Shown: positions 43,597 through 55,307 of the stretch, piece by piece | Layout of the letters: each line of letters opens with the position of its first letter | Numbering within the stretch: position 1 is the stretch's first letter | DNA from: DATBFU01 sp035498405 | GTDB taxonomy: Bacteria > Acidobacteriota > Thermoanaerobaculia > UBA5066 > Gp7-AA6 | Direction: 5' to 3' | Assembly (NCBI GenBank): GCA_035498405.1 | Contig: DATKAE010000132.1 | Span: 1-64,000, forward strand | Length of the DNA stretch: 64,000 bases | Translations under genes and position numbers: made by a program | The notes under the pieces: model-generated | Seen by the model: only the letters and a program-made list of their open reading frames with translations | Databases searched by the model: none | Told to the model about the DNA's origin: nothing

Positions 43597-44937
43597 TCAC
43601 GCCTCCGCTTCGGCAACGGCGGCCGCATTTCGAACGACGTCGCCCACGGAAATCCCTCCGCGGTAGTTTCCGATGAAGGTCAACCCCTTCGAGCGCGCCT
43701 CCGCTTGCTCGAGGGCCTTCATGCGTGAGTCGTGTTCGCGGTCGTACTGCGGGATGGCTCGCGCGTAGCGAGTGACGCGGACGATGCGCGGAGCGTCGCG
43801 GACGCCGAGCACGGCCGAGAGGTCCCGCGCGGCGAGGTCGGCCAGAGCCTCGTCGGGAAGCTGCGCTGCGCCGGGATCCCGGGCGCCCCCGATGAACACG
43901 GTCAGGAGTGTCTGGCCGGCCGGCGCGCGGCTGGGAAACAGGCTCGAGCTCCAAACCGCCCCCAGGACGCGGCGTCCCGAAGAGGGAACGACCAGGTGGC
44001 CGAAGCCCCGGAGCGGCCGAGGGAAGGCTTCCACCGGCCAGGACAGGTGCAGGACCGCGAGCGGCGGTTGAGGGATGGCGGCCAGGGCGCGCGCGGCCTC
44101 GGGGTCGAGCGGCTCGAGCAGGCGTGCTGCGTCGCCGGCTGGTGTTGCAACCACGACCTCGTCGGCCTCGAGAACCTCGCGATCCGTTTCGACGCGAAAG
44201 CCCCGGGCGGCCTGGCGAATGGCGTTGACACGGCAGCCCGTCTTCAGGCGGGATCCGAGACGGGCCTCCAGGGCGCGGGGGAGCGTCTCCATTCCTTCGC
44301 GGAAGGAGAGCAGCCCCTTGGGGGTCCGGGTCTTGGGCGCGGCCTTCTGCGACGCGCGCGGCCGGGAAGCGAAGGCGCCCCGCACGAGACTTCCGTGTTG
44401 CCGCTCCCAGGCGAAAAGCCTCGGGAAACTCGCGGAGGCGGAAAGCGCCTTTGCGTCTCCGGCCCAGATTCCGGACACGAAAGGAGCCACGAGCCGCTCC
44501 GCAACCTGCGGACCCAGGCGGCGGGAAAAGAAGTCGTGCACCGTCTCTTGCGGGTCGCTCCCGCGCGCGACGAAAGGTTCTCGGAGGAGACGGAATTTTC
44601 CCGCGGTCGAGAGCAGCCGAGTCTTGACGAGCGTCTGCGGCCCCGGGGCGAGCTCGTGCAGAGTTCCTTCGAACTCGATGTAGCGAGGCAATCGCGGGTC
44701 CGCGAGCAAGGCGGATTCCTTCAGACCGAGTTCGAGCACGAGGTCCCAAATCTCGGGGGTGGGCCGAACCGTGTTCGGACCGAGCTCCAGCAGGTAGCCC
44801 TCGACTTTCTCGGTGCGCGCCGCCCCGCCCACGCGATCGGTCGCCTCGAGCACCCGGACGTCCCGGCCGCGCCCGGCGAGCAGATGTCCGCGCACGAGGC
44901 CCGAGAGTCCGCCGCCAACGATGATCGTCGCGGTCAT
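43597..44937 (-). CDS. hemG: Protoporphyrinogen IX oxidase, FAD type (HemY/PPOX)
   Basis: The protein has 446 residues. It oxidises protoporphyrinogen (or coproporphyrinogen) with oxygen and FAD. The N-terminal dinucleotide motif is IIVGGGLSGLVRGHLLAGRG, then RVLEATDRVGGAARTEKVEGYLLELGPNTVR, the substrate-side stretch of PPOX. The C-terminus has GLTFIGNYRGGISVGDVVRNA, closing the FAD site. It is the oxygen-dependent HemY form, not the flavodoxin-like HemG or HemJ, so the pathway has an aerobic step here while the preceding HemN is oxygen-independent. It sits ten bases after hemH. Confidence 0.9.
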   Translation of the reverse strand: MTATIIVGGGLSGLVRGHLLAGRGRDVRVLEATDRVGGAARTEKVEGYLLELGPNTVRPTPEIWDLVLELGLKESALLADPRLPRYIEFEGTLHELAPGPQTLVKTRLLSTAGKFRLLREPFVARGSDPQETVHDFFSRRLGPQVAERLVAPFVSGIWAGDAKALSASASFPRLFAWERQHGSLVRGAFASRPRASQKAAPKTRTPKGLLSFREGMETLPRALEARLGSRLKTGCRVNAIRQAARGFRVETDREVLEADEVVVATPAGDAARLLEPLDPEAARALAAIPQPPLAVLHLSWPVEAFPRPLRGFGHLVVPSSGRRVLGAVWSSSLFPSRAPAGQTLLTVFIGGARDPGAAQLPDEALADLAARDLSAVLGVRDAPRIVRVTRYARAIPQYDREHDSRMKALEQAEARSKGLTFIGNYRGGISVGDVVRNAAAVAEAEA

Positions 44938-44947
44938 GAGCGAGCCC

Positions 44948-45931
44948 TCACGCCCAGAATCCTTCCTGGGCGAGAATCAAGTCCTCCAGGGCCCGCAGGA
45001 ACGTCGGAAGACTGTTCAGTCCCGGGGTCCGGCGGAAATGCGGGATCCCGGCCCGTCGGGCCTCCTCGCCGAAGAGCTGGTCGATCTCGTAGAGCGTCTC
45101 GACGTGGTCGGTCACGAAGGCAATCGGGACGACCAGCACCTGCCGCTGGCCGCGGCGGGCGAGCTCGCCGATCTCCGAGAGGGTCGGAGGGCCCAGCCAC
45201 TCGACGGGGCCGAGTTTGGACTGATAGGCGAGCGAGTGCGGGGAGCGTCCCCCGAGGCGAGACTGGATCTCGCGCACCGACGACTCCACTTCCGAAGCGT
45301 ACGGGTCCCCCTCCTTGGTGACGAGCTTCTTCGGAATCGAATGCGCCGAGAAGAGGACGTGAACGGCCTCGGGTCTGGGGTCCGGGAACCGGGCAAGCTC
45401 CCTCTCGATCAGCTCCGCATGCGCCTGGACAAAGAGCGGGTGCGTCGGCCAGGAACACATCTCGGTGAGGCTCGCGCCGGGAGCGAACCGGCCGACGGCT
45501 TCACGCGCGCGCTCGAGGGCGCCCTTCGTGGTGGTCAGCGAGTAGTGCGGGTACAAGGGCAGCGCGAGAAATCGGCGGACGCCCTGGGCCGCGAGCTCCT
45601 TGACGACGTCCTCGACCAGTGGCGCCGAGCAGTTCATGGCGGCGCGGATCGTCACGGGCCGGCCTCGCTCGGAGAGCAGCGCCTCGACTCCGCTCGCTTG
45701 CTCCTCGGTCAAACGCCGGATCGGCGATCCGCCGCCGATCGAGGCGTAAAGCTTGCGGGAGGCGCGCTGGCGGCCGAGCGCAATCGAGGCGGCGATGGCC
45801 TTCCGCACGACCGCCGGCTTGACCCGAATGACGTCGGGGTCCGAGAACAGCCGATAGAGAAACCTCGGGACCTCCTCGAGGTTCTCCGGCCCCCCAAGTT
45901 GCAAGAACAGGACCGCTCGCTCGTTCGCCAT
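44948..45931 (-). CDS. hemH: Ferrochelatase
   Basis: The protein has 327 residues. It inserts Fe(II) into protoporphyrin (or coproporphyrin) IX. Family marks: ERAVLFLQLGGPENLEEVPRFL at the start, FALPLYPHYS-like LALPLYPHYSLTTTKGA, the catalytic His in LFSAHSIPKKLV, YQSKLGPVEWLGPP, and the C-terminal VVPIAFVTDHVETLYEID with the second conserved His and Glu. No C-terminal [2Fe-2S] Cys set is present. It follows hemN by 83 bases, where a weaker operon junction or internal promoter could lie. Confidence 0.93.
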   Translation of the reverse strand: MANERAVLFLQLGGPENLEEVPRFLYRLFSDPDVIRVKPAVVRKAIAASIALGRQRASRKLYASIGGGSPIRRLTEEQASGVEALLSERGRPVTIRAAMNCSAPLVEDVVKELAAQGVRRFLALPLYPHYSLTTTKGALERAREAVGRFAPGASLTEMCSWPTHPLFVQAHAELIERELARFPDPRPEAVHVLFSAHSIPKKLVTKEGDPYASEVESSVREIQSRLGGRSPHSLAYQSKLGPVEWLGPPTLSEIGELARRGQRQVLVVPIAFVTDHVETLYEIDQLFGEEARRAGIPHFRRTPGLNSLPTFLRALEDLILAQEGFWA

Positions 45932-46014
45932 TATGCCGGGCTAACTTGAAGACTCTCTTCGGCCGCGCGCTGTCCACACTGATGGGTCGCCACGCTAGTA
46001 CGAGCGCGCGGCCG

Positions 46015-47397
46015 CTACAAAGTCCGAGAAAAGACCGGTTTTTCCGGCGCCTCGGTCAGATAGGCATCGAACGGCATCGCGAGATTCCGGAGGAAGACCC
46101 TCCCGACGGCAGTGGCGCGGAGCTCCTCTCGAGACAGCTCGATCAACCCGTCGTCGGCGCACGGCCGGAGCCGCTCGAGCGCGTCGGCGAAATACTCGTC
46201 GAAGCGGATGCCGAAGGCCTTCTCGATTTCGGCTTTGACGACGACTCCGTGGCAGAGGAGATTCCCGATCACGGCGCGGCGCAGCCGGTCGTCGGCCGAG
46301 AGGCGAAATCCGCGAAAGGTCGCGCAACCCTCTGTCTCGATCGCCTCGTGGTACTCGCCCAGGCCCCGGCGGTTCTGAACGTAGCAATCTCCGATGGAGC
46401 CGATGGCGCTCATCCCGAGGCCGATCAGGTCGGTTCCCGCCTTGGTCGTGTAACCCTGGAAGTTCCGGTGCAGCGTCCGCTCGCGCCGCGCACGCGCCAG
46501 CTCATCGGTCGGTTTGGCGAAGTGGTCCATGCCGATGTATTCGAAGCCCGCCTCGGTGAATCGCTCGAGCGCGGTGCGGAAGATCTGGAACTTGGCCGAT
46601 TCGCTCGGCAGGTGAGGCTCGAGCAATTTCTGGTGCTTCTTCATCCACGGGACGTTTGCATAGGAATACACGGCCAGGCGATCCGGCCCGATGTGGAGCA
46701 CCTGGTCGATCGTCGCCGAGAAGCTCTCCGGGGTCTGGAACGGCAGACCGAAGATGAGGTCCATGTTGATGCTCGGGAATCCGAGAGAGCGCGCGATTTG
46801 GACGAGTTGCAGGGTGTCGGCGTAGGGCTGGACGCGATTGATGGCCGTCTGAACCCGCGGCTCGAAGTCCTGCACGCCCATCGACAGTCGGTTGAATCCG
46901 AGGCGGGCCAGCGCGAGCAGGTGCTCCCGCGTCGTGACACGGGGATCCACCTCCACACCGATCTCGGCGTCGTCCGCGAAAGCAAAGCGGTCCCGGATCT
47001 TTCGCCCGAGGCGGGTCAAGTGCTCCGGGGTGAAGTAAGTCGGCGTGCCGCCGCCGAGGTGGAACTGGACGACGTGCCGCCCCCCGGCCGCGCGATCGGC
47101 CACGAAGTCGATCTCCTTCTCCAGGGCGGCGAGGTAGGTCTCCTCGGGCGTGTGCTGCGAGCCCGTGATGACCACGGTACAGCCGCAGAAGTAGCAGAGC
47201 TTCTCGCAGAACGGGAGGTGGACGTACAGCGAGAGCGGCGGGGGAGCCGCGGACGCGCTGCTCTCGCGCAGGACTCGGTCGTATTCCGCGGCGCCCCAGG
47301 CCTCTTTCCAGACCGGCGCGGTGGGATAGGAGGTGTAGCGGGGCCCCGGAACGTTGTAGCGCCGGAGCAGCTCGAGGGAGATCTGGCCCGCGTTCAT
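46015..47397 (-). CDS. hemN: Oxygen-independent coproporphyrinogen III dehydrogenase
   Basis: The protein has 460 residues from the ATG at 47397, overlapping the hemE stop by four bases. It is a radical-SAM enzyme converting coproporphyrinogen III to protoporphyrinogen IX. The cluster motif is CEKLCYFCGC (C-x3-C-x2-C-x-C, with the fourth Cys that marks true HemN), preceded by LYVHLPFC and followed by HLGGGTPTYFTPE. The N-terminal LRRYNVPGPRYTSYPTAPVW is the HemN-specific trip-wire region, and SMGVQDFEPRVQTAINR and FGLPFQTPESF are conserved. These features separate it from HemW-like heme chaperones. Confidence 0.93.
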   Translation of the reverse strand: MNAGQISLELLRRYNVPGPRYTSYPTAPVWKEAWGAAEYDRVLRESSASAAPPPLSLYVHLPFCEKLCYFCGCTVVITGSQHTPEETYLAALEKEIDFVADRAAGGRHVVQFHLGGGTPTYFTPEHLTRLGRKIRDRFAFADDAEIGVEVDPRVTTREHLLALARLGFNRLSMGVQDFEPRVQTAINRVQPYADTLQLVQIARSLGFPSINMDLIFGLPFQTPESFSATIDQVLHIGPDRLAVYSYANVPWMKKHQKLLEPHLPSESAKFQIFRTALERFTEAGFEYIGMDHFAKPTDELARARRERTLHRNFQGYTTKAGTDLIGLGMSAIGSIGDCYVQNRRGLGEYHEAIETEGCATFRGFRLSADDRLRRAVIGNLLCHGVVVKAEIEKAFGIRFDEYFADALERLRPCADDGLIELSREELRATAVGRVFLRNLAMPFDAYLTEAPEKPVFSRTL

Positions 47398-48473
47398 GCC
47401 GGCGCCGTCGCGGCGGGACGAGCCGAGGCACGGTCTGGCAACGGAACTCGCGCCGCTTCGAAGAAGGCTTCGACGCACTCGACGGGAGTGCCGGGAAGAA
47501 CCCCGTGGCCGAGGTTGACGATGTGCTGCTCTCCTCCCGTCGAGGAGATCATTTCGCGTGTCCGGCGGGCGACCTCGGTCGGCCGGCCGAGGAGGACGCC
47601 GGGATCGAGATTGCCTTGGAGCACGCGGCCCGGAATCCGGCGCCGGGCCTTGGCCAGCGGAAGGCGCCAATCGATCGAGAGAATGTCCGCCCCCGCCTCC
47701 GCCATCGACTCGAGCAGGTGCGCGCAGCCGTTGACGAACAGGATGACGGGAGCGCCGGCGGGTCGCCGGACACCTGCGATGGCGCGGGAGACGGCGGGAA
47801 GCGCCCACTCGCGGTAGTCCTCCTCAGCGAGCTCGCCCGCCCACGTGTCGAAGACCTGAACGGCCTGGGCGCCCGAGGCGAGCTGGAAGGAGAGAACCTC
47901 GGCGACCACGTCCGCAAGAAGATCGAGCAATCGGCGCAGCGTCGCGCCGTCACGCCCCATCATTTCCTTGATGACCGAGAAGCTCTTCGAGCCGCCGCCC
48001 TCGATCAGGTAGGAGGCGAGCGTCCATGGCGCGCCGCAGAACCCGAGCACGGCGGCGCGGCCCCCGACCTCTCGGGCGATACGCCCGAGGATCTCGCCCG
48101 TGAAAGGAATCGCGGCCGCCGGATCGAAGCGGCGGAGCCTCTCGACGCCCGAGGCATCGCGCACCGGTTCCGAAAGCTCCGGCCCGGCGTCGCCGAACCG
48201 GACGGCGGCGCCCATCGCCTCGACCGGGACGAGGATGTCGGAAAAGAAGATCACCCCGTCGGGCCCGAAGCGCCGAAAAGGCTGCAGGGAAACCTCCGAG
48301 GCGAGGTCCACCGAGCGGCACAGCTCCAGAAACGAGACTCTCTGGCGGATCTCCCGGTACTCGGGCAAGTACCTCCCGGCCTGCCGCATCATCCAGACGG
48401 GCGGACGGTCAACCCGTCGGCCGGCGGCGGCGTCGAGAAAGCGGGCGGCCGAAGGGGCGGAAGGATCGGTCAT
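47394..48473 (-). CDS. hemE: Uroporphyrinogen decarboxylase
   Basis: The protein has 359 residues. It removes four carboxyl groups from uroporphyrinogen III to give coproporphyrinogen III. The N-terminal motif RPPVWMMRQAGRYLPEYR holds the conserved Arg residues and FFSDILVPVEAMG the catalytic Asp; GFCGAPWTLASYLIEGGGSK and the tetrapyrrole-contacting FVNGCAHLLESM and VLQGNLDPGVL regions follow. No Cys-scan is needed as the enzyme is cofactor-free. It lies 99 bases after acnA and is coupled to hemN by an ATGA overlap. Confidence 0.94.
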   Translation of the reverse strand: MTDPSAPSAARFLDAAAGRRVDRPPVWMMRQAGRYLPEYREIRQRVSFLELCRSVDLASEVSLQPFRRFGPDGVIFFSDILVPVEAMGAAVRFGDAGPELSEPVRDASGVERLRRFDPAAAIPFTGEILGRIAREVGGRAAVLGFCGAPWTLASYLIEGGGSKSFSVIKEMMGRDGATLRRLLDLLADVVAEVLSFQLASGAQAVQVFDTWAGELAEEDYREWALPAVSRAIAGVRRPAGAPVILFVNGCAHLLESMAEAGADILSIDWRLPLAKARRRIPGRVLQGNLDPGVLLGRPTEVARRTREMISSTGGEQHIVNLGHGVLPGTPVECVEAFFEAARVPLPDRASARPAATAPA

Positions 48474-48572
48474 TCGCGAGAAATGTACCTCAAGCCGACA
48501 GACCCGGCCGGGGCGTCCCGGCAGCCCGGGATCTGTTCGGTCGATCGGCAGCCCGCGCGCGCTTCTCTACGG

Positions 48573-51428
<2,856 letters not shown>

Positions 51429-51479
51429 GCAGAAGGTGGGAACAGGCCGCCGGGCACCGCCGTTGACATGGGGCAGTCG

Positions 51480-51508
51480 AGTCTATGGGGCGGCGGCGGA
51501 CAGGTCAA
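51480..51508 (-). promoter_or_regulatory. Sigma-70-type promoter for acnA-hemENHG
   Basis: On the minus strand TTGACC (51508-51503), a 17-base spacer, and TAGACT (51485-51480) precede the acnA ATG (51428) by about 50 bases. Spacing is ideal; 5/6 and 4/6 bases match the consensus boxes. Confidence 0.5.
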
Positions 51509-51590
51509 GCGGCCCGCGGCTCCGCGAAACCGGCATCGAGTACGAAGCATAGTTTTTGGCGTTGAGCATCCCATCGAGAGGAGGGGCACG

Positions 51591-52220
51591 ATGAAAGCAC
51601 GGATTCCGATTCGAGTCGCGGCGGCGGTCGCGGTGCTCGCGGCCCTCGCCGCGCCGAGTCGCGGCGCCGAGGAGACCTTCGTGTTCGACAAGGCGCATTC
51701 GACGCTGGGGTTTCGCATTCGGCACGTGGTGACCAAGATCAACGGGCGGTTCAAGGATTTCGACGGAATGATCTGGATCGACCGCCAGAATGCGGCGGCC
51801 TCGAAGGTCGAGTTGACGATCCGCGCCGCCTCGATCGATACGAGCAACGACAACCGCGACCAGGATCTGCGGTCGGCCAACTTCTTCGAGGTGGAGAAGT
51901 TTCCGACGATCACTTTCAAGAGCACGAAGATCGAGCCGAAGGGAAGCGACGCCTTCGTGGTGACCGGCGACCTCACGATGCACGGCGTCACGAAGTCGAT
52001 TCAGGTTCCGGTCACGAGCAACGGCTTCGCGAAGATGGGAAAGACGGAAAAGGCGGGATTCTCGGTTTCGTTTCCGCTGAACCGCAAGGACTACGGCGTC
52101 ACGTGGAACCGGACTCTCGATCAGGGCGGGCTGCTGCTCGGAGAGGACGTCGAGATCGTGATCGAGGTCGAAGCGAACAAGAAGGAGGCCGAGGCGCCCA
52201 AGGCCGGCTCCGGGCGATAG
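51591..52220 (+). CDS. YceI-family periplasmic polyisoprenoid-binding-like protein
   Basis: The start is ATG 51591 behind GAGGAGGGG; the product has 209 residues. A signal peptide (IPIRVAAAVAVLAALAAPSRG) is followed by the lipocalin-like YceI barrel: FVFDKAHSTLGFRIRHVVTK, GRFKDFDG, VELTIRAASIDTSNDNRDQDLRS, FEVEKFPTITFKS, VTGDLTMHGVTKSIQVPV, and the closing GVTWNRTLDQGGLLLGEDVEI. Family members bind isoprenoids or related lipids in the periplasm, sometimes in quinone or cytochrome contexts. It is 62 bases ahead of the hemX-like gene and is the first gene of the rightward heme unit. The role in that unit is not known. Confidence 0.9.
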   Translation: MKARIPIRVAAAVAVLAALAAPSRGAEETFVFDKAHSTLGFRIRHVVTKINGRFKDFDGMIWIDRQNAAASKVELTIRAASIDTSNDNRDQDLRSANFFEVEKFPTITFKSTKIEPKGSDAFVVTGDLTMHGVTKSIQVPVTSNGFAKMGKTEKAGFSVSFPLNRKDYGVTWNRTLDQGGLLLGEDVEIVIEVEANKKEAEAPKAGSGR

Positions 52221-52282
52221 GCGCGCAACGCGGCCGAGGGCCCCGAGCGCCGGGATCGCCTTGATAAACTAGCAGGGAGTCC

Positions 52283-53086
52283 ATGGACTGGCACTTCCTC
52301 GGCTGGCTCGCGGTCCTCTTGTACCTCGGCGCCGAGGCCCTCTCGATCGTCAGCCTGCTCACCCCCCGCGGGCGCGGCTTCGCTTCGGCGCTGCTCGTCG
52401 CGGGGCTCCTGCTGCAGTTCGTCGACTTGCAGCTGCGCGCCCGCGCGCTCGGGTCCGTGCCCTACCGGACGCTGGCCGGCTCCATGTCGCTCTTCGGGTG
52501 GCTTCTCGGCGTCGCCTACCTCGCGCTTCTCTTTCGCCACCGCGAACGCGCGATCGGCCCCTTCCTGATCCCCTTCATCGTGCTGTTTTCGGCGATCGGC
52601 CTCTTGATTCCCTTCCATGCCTCGACACCGCGGCCGGGGACCCAGGGTGTTGTCTTCGCCCTCCATGTGACTCTCGCCATCCTGGGCTACGCGGCCTTCA
52701 CCCTCTCCTTCGTTCTGTCGTTGCTCTACCTGATCCAGAGTCGGCAGATCCGCCGCGCCAAGACGGGAGTCCTCTTCTCGCGCCTGCCCGCCCTGGAGGT
52801 CATCGGCCGCATGAACCGAACGGCGGTCACGATCGGACTCTCCTCGCTCTCGGTGTCGGTTCTGCTCGGCGCGGCGTGGGCTCGAAAGGTCTGGAGCGGT
52901 GTGGTTGACGCCAAGCTGCTCTTCGCCGTCTTCACGCTGCTGGTCTACGGATTCCTTCTTTGGATGGACCGGCGCGGGTGGAAGGGCCAGCGCGTCGCTC
53001 TCCTTTCGATCGGGGGCTTCGGCCTCGTGATCTTCTCCTACACCTTCGTCAACCTCTTTCTGTCGCGGGCCCACACGTTCCGATGA
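52283..53086 (+). CDS. hemX: HemX/CcsA-like membrane protein
   Basis: The protein has 267 residues with eight hydrophobic helices. The C-terminal half matches the cytochrome-c-assembly/HemX family: ALHVTLAILGYAAFTLSFVLSLLYLIQ, then a loop with LPALEVIGRMNRT, a gap helix VSVLLGAAWA, and the final FTFVNLF-like YTFVNLFLSRAHTFR with a terminal His often a heme ligand. The WWD motif of heme-delivery CcsA is absent, favouring HemX, which in Bacillus lowers the level of glutamyl-tRNA reductase. Its stop overlaps the hemA start (ATGA). The order hemX-hemA-hemC-hemD-hemB-hemL resembles the Bacillus hemAXCDBL operon. Confidence 0.75.
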   Translation: MDWHFLGWLAVLLYLGAEALSIVSLLTPRGRGFASALLVAGLLLQFVDLQLRARALGSVPYRTLAGSMSLFGWLLGVAYLALLFRHRERAIGPFLIPFIVLFSAIGLLIPFHASTPRPGTQGVVFALHVTLAILGYAAFTLSFVLSLLYLIQSRQIRRAKTGVLFSRLPALEVIGRMNRTAVTIGLSSLSVSVLLGAAWARKVWSGVVDAKLLFAVFTLLVYGFLLWMDRRGWKGQRVALLSIGGFGLVIFSYTFVNLFLSRAHTFR

Positions 53087-54345
53087 CCGCCCCGAACGAG
53101 GCCCGGCTTCTCGTGCTCGGCTGGAACTTCCGCACGGCGGCCGAGTCGGTGCGGGAGCGCGTGGCATTCACGACCGAGGAGGTCCAGGAGGGGCTTCGGG
53201 GTCTCGTGGGCCAGGGACTGGTCTCCGAGAGCGTCATCGTGTCGACCTGCCATCGCAGCGAGATCTACGGCGTGGCGCGGGACGACGGGGTCGGCGAGGC
53301 GGTGACGCGTTACGTCTCGGAGTGGCGCGGCCTGGACGCGAGCGAGCTTGCGGGTGCGGGCTTTCACCGAGTCGGCGAGGATGCGGCGCGGCATCTCTTC
53401 CGGGTGGCTGCCGGACTCGATTCCATGGCGCTCGGCGAGAGCGAGGTGCTGGGTCAGGTGCGCCAGGCCCTTCTCGTGGCTCGCGAAGCGGGCGCCACGC
53501 GGACGGTCTTGCACCGGCTCTTCGAGTGGGCACTGGCGGCGGGCAAGCGGGTTCGGTCCGAGACGGAGATCGGCATGCACCCCCTCTCGATACCGGCCAT
53601 TGGCTTCGAGCTCGCGGCGAAGGTCTTCGGGGACCTCTCGGAACGAACGATCCTCGTTCTGGGGGCCGGCGAGACGGGCAGCCTCTTCGCGCGCCACGCG
53701 GGGGAGGCGGGCGTTTCGGACCTGCGGATCGCCAACCGCACGGCGGAGCGCGCGGCGGCGCTGGTGGAGCGCACCGGAGGCAGAGCGGTGTCGTGGGAGA
53801 CGGTCGCCTCCCAGCTCTCCGAGGCCGACGTCGTGGTCGGGACCACCTCGAGCCCCGTGCCGGTGGTCCGCCGGGAGGACGTCGAGGCCGCGATGCGCCA
53901 CCGGCGCGGCAAGCCGATCTTCTTCCTGGATCTCGCCGTGCCCCGCGACATCGAGGCCTCGGTGGCGGAGGTCTACAACGTCTTCCTCCACGGCGTGAAC
54001 GACCTCGAGGAGGTGGCCGACGAGAATCGGCGGCGCCGGGCGCGGGAGGTTCCGCGGGCCGAGACGATCCTGGAGCACGAACTGCAGAAGTTCCACGCGT
54101 GGCTGGGGAATCTCTCCGTCGTCCCGACCGTGACCGACCTTCGGCGGCGCATCGAAGAGCTGCGGGACGCCGAGCTCGCGAGGGCCCCCGCGGCGGAGCG
54201 GGAGCGCCTGAAGGAGTTTGCCGACGCGCTGGCGGCGCGCATGCTGCACGAGCCGCTCCGCCGGCTCAAGTCGGAGAGCGATCCGGTCAAGAAGCTCGAC
54301 CGGGCCGAGGCCGTCCGCCATCTGTTCGACCTGGATCGGGAGTAG
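53083..54345 (+). CDS. hemA: Glutamyl-tRNA reductase
   Basis: The protein has 420 residues from the ATG at 53083. It makes glutamate-1-semialdehyde, the first committed step of the C5 heme route. The catalytic Cys is in VSTCHRSEIYG (Cys56), where the usual STCNR has His for Asn. GLDSMALGESEVLGQVRQA is the family signature; the NADPH domain begins at TILVLGAGETGSLFARHAG; ANRTAERAAAL and FFLDLAVPRDIEASV follow, then the long dimerisation helices. It sits between hemX and hemC as the entry point of the pathway. Confidence 0.94.
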   Translation: MTAPNEARLLVLGWNFRTAAESVRERVAFTTEEVQEGLRGLVGQGLVSESVIVSTCHRSEIYGVARDDGVGEAVTRYVSEWRGLDASELAGAGFHRVGEDAARHLFRVAAGLDSMALGESEVLGQVRQALLVAREAGATRTVLHRLFEWALAAGKRVRSETEIGMHPLSIPAIGFELAAKVFGDLSERTILVLGAGETGSLFARHAGEAGVSDLRIANRTAERAAALVERTGGRAVSWETVASQLSEADVVVGTTSSPVPVVRREDVEAAMRHRRGKPIFFLDLAVPRDIEASVAEVYNVFLHGVNDLEEVADENRRRRAREVPRAETILEHELQKFHAWLGNLSVVPTVTDLRRRIEELRDAELARAPAAERERLKEFADALAARMLHEPLRRLKSESDPVKKLDRAEAVRHLFDLDRE

Positions 54346-54401
54346 GAGTTGGAGCCCGGGGATTCCGGCGGAACCGCTCGTCGGGAAGCCTCGCGCCCGC
54401 G

Positions 54402-55307
54402 ATGAAGCTTCGCCTGGGGGCCCGGGGTAGCGCGTTGTCGCTCGCCCAGGCGAACTGGGTTGCCCGTTTCCTCGCCGGGCGCGCCGAGGTCGACATCATG
54501 ACGATCAGGACGACGGGCGACCGGCTCTCGGCGGCCGGGTCTCCGATCGAGTGGAAGGGAGACTTCACCAAGGAGCTCGACCTGGCGCTTCTCGAGGGTC
54601 GAATCGACTTTGCGGTGCACAGCCTGAAGGATGTGCCGTCCTCGTTGCCGCAGGGGCTGGAGCTCGCTGCCGTTCCGCTCCGCGAGGACCCGAGCGATGT
54701 CCTCGTGTCGCAGCCGCGGCGAACCTTCGGGGAGCTTCCTCCCGGCGCGCGTCTCGGGACCTCCAGTCCGCGGCGGCGCGCCCAACTCCTCGCGGCGCGG
54801 CCCGATCTCCAGATCTCCGAGGCGCGCGGCAACGTGGATACGCGCCTGCGGCGCCTGCAGGAAGGGAAGTGGGACGCGATCGTGCTCGCACGGGCAGGCC
54901 TGGCGCGCCTCGGCCGGGTCTCGGAGGTCTGCGACGTCTTCTCGACCGAGATCCTCCTTCCGGCGGTCGGCCAGGGAGCGCTCGCGCTGATCTCCCGGAC
55001 GGAGGACCGATCCACCCGGGAGGCGCTCTCGAGGATCGACCACGCGGGCTCCCATCGGGAAGTGTTGGCCGAGCGAAGCCTGCTCGTGACGCTCCAGGCG
55101 GGATGTCACGCCCCCGTCGCGGCGCGAGCTCGAGTCGCCGGCACGGAGCTGACACTCGAGGCCGGCGTCTTCGCGAAGGACGGCGCGCGCGTCCTGCGGG
55201 ATTCGGCCTCGGGCCCTGTCGAAGAAGCGGAATCGCTCGGCCGGGGAGCGGCCGAACGCCTCCTCGCCCGCGGAGCGGCGAAGCTCCTCCAGGAGACCTC
55301 GCCTTGA
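54402..55307 (+). CDS. hemC: Porphobilinogen deaminase (hydroxymethylbilane synthase)
   Basis: The protein has 301 residues. It joins four porphobilinogens into hydroxymethylbilane. Features seen: LRLGARGSALSLAQANWVA at the start, GDFTKELDLALLEGRIDFA, VHSLKDVPSSLPQGL with the catalytic Asp region, LGTSSPRRRAQLL with the substrate-binding Arg row, EARGNVDTRLRRLQ, LPAVGQGALALI, and the cofactor-attaching Cys in LQAGCHAPVAARA. All key parts are intact. It lies 56 bases after hemA; hemD begins in its stop codon. Confidence 0.94.
   Translation: MKLRLGARGSALSLAQANWVARFLAGRAEVDIMTIRTTGDRLSAAGSPIEWKGDFTKELDLALLEGRIDFAVHSLKDVPSSLPQGLELAAVPLREDPSDVLVSQPRRTFGELPPGARLGTSSPRRRAQLLAARPDLQISEARGNVDTRLRRLQEGKWDAIVLARAGLARLGRVSEVCDVFSTEILLPAVGQGALALISRTEDRSTREALSRIDHAGSHREVLAERSLLVTLQAGCHAPVAARARVAGTELTLEAGVFAKDGARVLRDSASGPVEEAESLGRGAAERLLARGAAKLLQETSP

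Noticed and set aside
51463..51489. TTGACA with TATGGG downstream on the plus strand as a promoter for yceI and the hem operon
   Set aside because: The spacer is only 15 bases and the -10 match is poor; the overlapping minus-strand pair is far better.
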